A DNA stretch of 59,583 bases, from contig BFEA01000436.1 of assembly GCA_003427395.1 (NCBI GenBank), positions 966,806 to 1,026,388 on the forward strand. Reading direction: 5' to 3'. This DNA comes from Chara braunii. Taxonomy: Eukaryota; Streptophyta; Charophyceae; Charales; Characeae. Shown here piece by piece: positions 55,431 to 59,583 of this stretch (its first letter is position 1; the number at the start of each line of letters is the position of its first letter). Both the position numbers and the translations under genes were made by a program. Below the pieces are notes generated by a model. The model was not told where the DNA came from. It saw only the letters and a program-made list of their open reading frames with translations, and searched no databases.

Positions 55431-56666
55431 GTCAGCGCCATATTAGATTGGTCGTTCATTCTCAGGGACCAGTGGAGTCTCTTTATCCGCAAAGAGGTCA
55501 TCTTCCCACGAACGTCTGATAGTCTCTTTAAGGAACATTGAAACAACATTTCTTGTTGCTGTCAATTGTTTATGCAACCCTGCTAATCGTTCCCCATTAA
55601 TTCCTTTCGCAACAGAGATCATGTTAAGGTCTTTGTTGTTCGAGGATTTAAAGATATCCATGTGTAACCAATGCAACCCACAATCAATGTCGACCATTGT
55701 TGGCCCTTTGACAGGTCTTGCGTTCAAGAGATATACATACATAAAACTCGTTTGAGGTGGTTGCCCCATGAAAGGACCGAGTCGCTGCATGTGGTAGCCG
55801 CTAAAGAGGCAGATCTCATATCTTCCGCTAAGATACTTTGTTACCAATTGCAACGCAGAGGATGACGGTATGTCGATTTTCAAACTGATCTCTCGTTACC
55901 GAAATCATGGGGATCAATCCTTAACCTTGATGATGGAATGAAGGTGCAACATCAGTATGTTGACCTATCCCTTATGTGAGAGAGACCTCACCTTGAATGG
56001 TGGTCTTAAATGAAGAGACAACGTCAGAGACTCTGATCCCGCCTTACGGGATCAAAACAGAAGTGGAGGGAAAGTCCGAGGTATCTCGTCTTCTATACAT
56101 AGTTAGTGAAACTGGAGCACAACCATCATGAGTCACAACACCTAGACTCGGTGATCGAGGCGAAGTGGGAACAGAGGAAGATGTTGTGCCCTTTCTTCTA
56201 ATTGTTCCCCTTCCCGAACATAAAGACGTTCCCTCCTTTTGTTCGAGATTGAAGGAGGAGGTGTGCGTACCAACTTTACTATCGAGGTAGAGGATTGGCC
56301 CAAAATTTTTTTCTCAATAAACAAACTCTTGGTTTCCTCTCATATCGGACATATTCCTAGTGTCGCGCTTGGGCCCGAAGCTAGTGGGAGAATTTCACCT
56401 CGTCCTCCAACGGTAGGTATCATTCTTGGCTGCTCTAACAGGGTTCGATGCCTTGGGGCAGTGGGCATTGTGTGGCTCTGAACATTTAATGTGGGAGTGT
56501 TATTACCCCTAGGGGGTTGGTTAGGTCTATCTCTTAGAGGGGTCTGGTGAGACTCAGACGCAGAAGTCGAGCTACCTGGTTGCATCCATTGAGAAGATTC
56601 CCTTCTCATTGGTGGAGGAACCATGGCGGAGGGTGGTGGGCCGACCCCTTGGGGGTAGGTTCAACT

Positions 56667-57533
56667 TCACATCGGTGAGCGTGTGTTCTGTCTCCGGAAG
56701 TTCCCCCTATCCCCCTCAGTTCGATTATACCTATTTAGGCACTGTTTTGTGAAATGTCCGTACCATCGACATATTCGACACCCCGGAGTATTGCAGCCTA
56801 CTAGATCTGCAGACAAAGTATCCAAGCCTACGAGAAGGGACAAGACGGGTTTGAAGTTCGTTTCACAACCCCTTTCCAGGTGAAACTTAACATTCACCAA
56901 ATGGGGCATACTCTCGTCTTTAACCGGCTCGTACTCCTTCATAATCGAGCCGATGGCCTTCATTATCATTGTGCGAATAAAGGAATGAAGGAAAGGTGGG
57001 AAACGGATAGCCATTAACCCGTAATTCGCCACTCTTTTCTTTTCCCTTTCTTCCTCCCACTCTGATCGAAGTATTACCTTATACTTCTGTTTGTCGAGTG
57101 TGAAGACGAGTTTCGATTTCTTACCCAAGATCGAACTTCTCGTCTCGATCAATCTCGCCACATACGAAATTATGGACATCCCCTCAATATGAGTGGAGCC
57201 CCTTCCCAACGCTTTGAGCTCCAGCGTCAGGCGACCATCCTCGAGGCTGCGGATAAAGTGGAGTTTGACATTCTTGCTGATGTTCTTTGCCGTTCCTCCG
57301 AAAATGAAGACCACCGTGTTGTCGTTGAGCCAGTGAATCTTGATGCGGTTGAAGCTCTCGTAAGCTACTCCGCTGATGCTGTCCTCTTCGGTGTTAACTG
57401 TCACATACAAGTCCAAATCCGGAACTTTTCCATGTATGAAGCACTGTTGCAAGAGCACACAAATGCGTTGTTCCTTGACAATATCAATCTGGTCCGCCCG
57501 ATTTAGGTCTTTGGGATCAGCAGGCTGAGACAT
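56667..57533 (-). CDS. LINE ORF1 protein, intact, CCHC zinc knuckle
   Basis: 288 aa from ATG 57533 (MSQPADPKDLNRADQ). ORF1 proteins of plant L1-type LINEs bind the element RNA and form the RNP used for retrotransposition. The knuckle is complete near residues 253-266: CRICRWYGHFTKQC (C-x2-C-x4-H-x4-C), followed by a basic tail. The N-terminal two-thirds are a mixed alpha/beta region (VVFIFGGTAKNI, KLVFTLDKQKYKV, RSEWEEEREKKR). The reading frame may continue past the final residue in the ancestor, since similar sequence (Pro/Ser-rich, about 56640-56150) follows in other frames. It has stayed open although ORF2 is dead, which may be chance. Function is assigned from the motif and its position in the LINE. 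Confidence 0.75.
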   Translation of the reverse strand: MSQPADPKDLNRADQIDIVKEQRICVLLQQCFIHGKVPDLDLYVTVNTEEDSISGVAYESFNRIKIHWLNDNTVVFIFGGTAKNISKNVKLHFIRSLEDGRLTLELKALGRGSTHIEGMSIISYVARLIETRSSILGKKSKLVFTLDKQKYKVILRSEWEEEREKKRVANYGLMAIRFPPFLHSFIRTMIMKAIGSIMKEYEPVKDESMPHLVNVKFHLERGCETNFKPVLSLLVGLDTLSADLVGCNTPGCRICRWYGHFTKQCLNRYNRTEGDRGNFRRQNTRSPM

Positions 57534-58264
57534 CTTGTGAACGAATCGCTTTTTTTCATCTGAATAAGAAAGGAGTTCGGTATTCGATAATCCAATTACC
57601 TAGAATAAAAAAAAACAGTAGATTGGTAATAATAGAGGAGGCGCTGGGAACGGGTTGCTGGCCAAAGTGAGTCCAAAGTAGGACGAGGAGAGATTATAAC
57701 TATTAGAAAGGACAATGGGGAAAAGACGTAAACAGTAGAGTACTAAGTTAGGATACAAAGTTGGAATGGAGGCTAGATGGAGTAGGCGAGAGCGGATTTT
57801 GGAAGAAGTGGATTACTGAGGATAGAAATAATGTCATGAATGTCACTGGCGGAAGAGACTCGTAAGAGGCATTGAGATGGAGCAAGAGTCTGGGACAGGG
57901 TGAAAAAATCACCTTGTCTGTTAAAATACTGTCATCTCTTTGGAGGGGCTTAGCACTCGTAGGCAGCGCACCATATCCAACCCTACGAGGGAGTGTGGAA
58001 TCGCAAAAAAAAACAGCAGAGAACTTCTCTGTTTCACGATGCTCGTTGCGAATTAGGGTTTGCTAAGATACCCTAGCTCGGTAAGTCATGCTAACGCAGG
58101 CAAAAACTACGGTCGCTCCGACGTTGGCAAATCTGTGTGACCGGTCCTCTACCTTTTTGGGAGGCAATTTGGGATTATAGGCCCCAGTACAAGCATGCCC
58201 TTAACATGCCCGCAAAAACAGTTGTACAACATTCGGGCCCACACACGCACATTCTTGTTTTTTT
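57534..58264. other. LINE 5' side and spacer, no gene
   Basis: Purine-rich on the plus strand at 57640-57900. No motif recognised. It may include the LINE 5' UTR. ORFs are about 64 codons or shorter. Confidence 0.5.
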
Positions 58265-59583
58265 AAGTGGTATCTCGTTAATCGTTTTTAACCACACCGT
58301 TAATCATTGTCTAGTGTAAACGCGCTGGTGTAGGATTCAGGGCCTCCTGCTTAGGCGCATAGTTTAGGTTTCCGCCTAGACTACCTTACACTATCTCTAT
58401 TTCCTTTACCTTCTCAGTGATCTGTCTTCTTTTCTGCACTCGCTCATTCCTGTTCTAAGCACGGCCTGCTGGCTGTTACGCATCCTTGTGATTGCGTAAT
58501 CCTCCAAGTATGTGGTAGCGTTTTTAACCACATAGTTAATCGTTGTCTGGTGTAAACGCGGTGGTGTAGGATTCTGGGCCTCCTGCTTAGGCGCATAGTT
58601 TAGGTTTGCGCCTAGACTACCTTACACTATCTCTATTTCCCTTACCTTCTCTATAATCTGTCTTCTTTTCTCCACTCGCACATTTCTGTTCTGAGCATGG
58701 CCTGGTGGCTGTTACGCATCCTTGTGATTGCGTTCTCCTCCAAGTCCATGGTAGCGTTCTTAACCACACCGTTAATCGTTGTCTGCTTTAAACGCGCTGG
58801 TGTAGGATTCTCGGCCTGCTGCTTAGGCGCATAGTTTAGGTTTGCGCCTAGCCTACCTTACACTATCTCTATTTCCCTTACCTTCTCTATTATCTGCCTT
58901 TTTTTTCTCCACTCCCTTATTCCTATTCTGAGCACGGCCTGCTGGCTATTATGCATCCTTGAGATTGCGTTCTCCTCCAAGTCTGTGGTAGCGTTTTTAA
59001 CCACACCGTTAATCGTTGTCTGGTGTAAAGGCGCTGGCGTAGGATTGTGGGCCTCCTGCTTAGGCGCATAGTTTAGTTTTGCGCCTAGACTACCTTACAC
59101 TATCTCTATTTTCCTTACCTTCTCTATGATCTGTCTTCTTTTCTGCACTCGCTCATTCGTGTTCTAAGCACGGCCTGCTGACTCTTATGCATCCTTGTGA
59201 TTGCGTTCTCCTCCAAGTCTGTGGTAGCGTTTTTAACCACACCGTTAATCGTTGTCTGGGGTAAACGCGCCGGTGTAGGATTCTGGGCCTCCTTCTTAGG
59301 CGCATAGTTTAGGTTTGCGCCTAGACTACCTTACACTATCTCTATTTCTTTTACCTTCTCTATGATCTGTCTTCTTTTGTGCACTCGCTCATTCCTGTTC
59401 TGAGCACGGCCTGCTGGCTGTTACGCATCCTTGTGATTGCCTTCTCCTATAAGTCTGTGGTAGCGTTTTTAACCACACCGTTAATTGGTGTCCGGTGTAA
59501 ACGCGCTGGTGTAGGATTCGGGGCCTCCTGCTTAGGCGCATAGTTTAGGTTTGCGCCTAGACTACCTTACACTATCTCTATTT
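58265..59583 (+). repeat. Satellite, about 236-bp monomer
   Basis: Nearly six monomers; the landmark TAGGATTC is at 58331, 58568, 58803, 59040, 59277 and 59512 (periods 235-237). Most units contain an 8-bp inverted repeat, TAGGCGCA...TGCGCCTA, over a 13-bp loop; monomer 1 has one arm broken and monomer 4 has a shorter loop. Mutual identity looks high. The array continues past the end of the window. Confidence 0.95.

Larger units (their letters stand above)
48716..57533 (-). mobile_element. LINE copy B (L1-type, degenerate, ORF1 intact)
   Basis: In order on the minus strand: intact ORF1 (57533-56667), endonuclease remnant (about 55430-55030), RT remnant (about 53210-52820), duplicated post-RT segment (52641-52004), C-terminal pieces (49639-49247, 49204-48944) and the terminal LWLARNKKIFELLLQSDKE stretch ending at about 48715. 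ORF2 has many stops. At least four younger insertions lie inside it. Confidence 0.85.

Overview
The window looks like a gene-poor, repeat-rich nuclear region of a green-plant-lineage eukaryote. I lean towards a streptophyte alga but cannot name a species. The evidence is: introns with GT..AG borders and phase-matched exons; a U6 snRNA-like sequence at 35278 whose 5' hairpin and ATCCG leader are of the plant type; two degenerate L1-type LINEs with a CCHC ORF1, an APE-type endonuclease and an RT; many short inverted-repeat transposons; long (CA)n, (GA)n and (AT)n tracts; and dozens of pure A/T homopolymers. Nothing is bacterial or viral in layout.

Layout. 0-8.4 kb: pyrimidine-rich, T-homopolymer-rich DNA with small Tourist-like MITEs and one long uninterrupted ORF (4721-5743, minus, 340 aa, unrecognised). 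8.4-9.7 kb: a possible two-exon ORF running into two U6-derived fragments with a poly(A) tail, then a zinc-knuckle-like remnant. 10.2-12.1 kb: the best host gene, a four-exon minus-strand gene for a secreted Cys-rich protein with a TATA box. 13.3-13.9 kb: a 245-bp tandem duplication. 14.5-15.9 kb: the 3' end of a metallothionein-like Cys-rich repeat protein, its 5' part lost in a 941-N gap. 18.8-31.0 kb (block A) and 45.5-57.5 kb (block B) are two diverged copies of one roughly 12-kb unit made of a minus-strand LINE plus a 3-kb non-coding tail. 32.5-38 kb: GC-rich DNA with the U6-like gene and little else. 38.2-40.0 kb: an LTR-like segment with two kinds of internal repeat and a primer-binding-site-like sequence. 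43.4-45.3 kb: a 1.9-kb inverted-repeat element with exact 8-bp target duplications. 58.3 kb to the end: a satellite of about 236 bp that continues past the window.

Main result. Comparing blocks A and B gives filled and empty sites, which exposes many non-autonomous DNA transposons. Several of them belong to what looks like one superfamily: ends near CTATGTTRCCA, 8-bp target duplications, a conserved core built on an ATGCAAAA...TTTTGCAT inverted repeat, and a different GC-rich perfect palindrome in the subterminal region of each family (CGTACG, GCGGCCATGGCCGC, CCGAACATGTTCGG, GCCCGGCCGGGC, TTGTCCGATCGGACAA). No transposase for them is seen here. A second notable signal is an array of about nine hairpins at 38.2-39.1 kb with a conserved loop and covarying arms.

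How genes work together: there is no operon or evident pathway. The two host-like genes (10.2 kb and 15.5 kb) both make small Cys-rich proteins but are unrelated in sequence.
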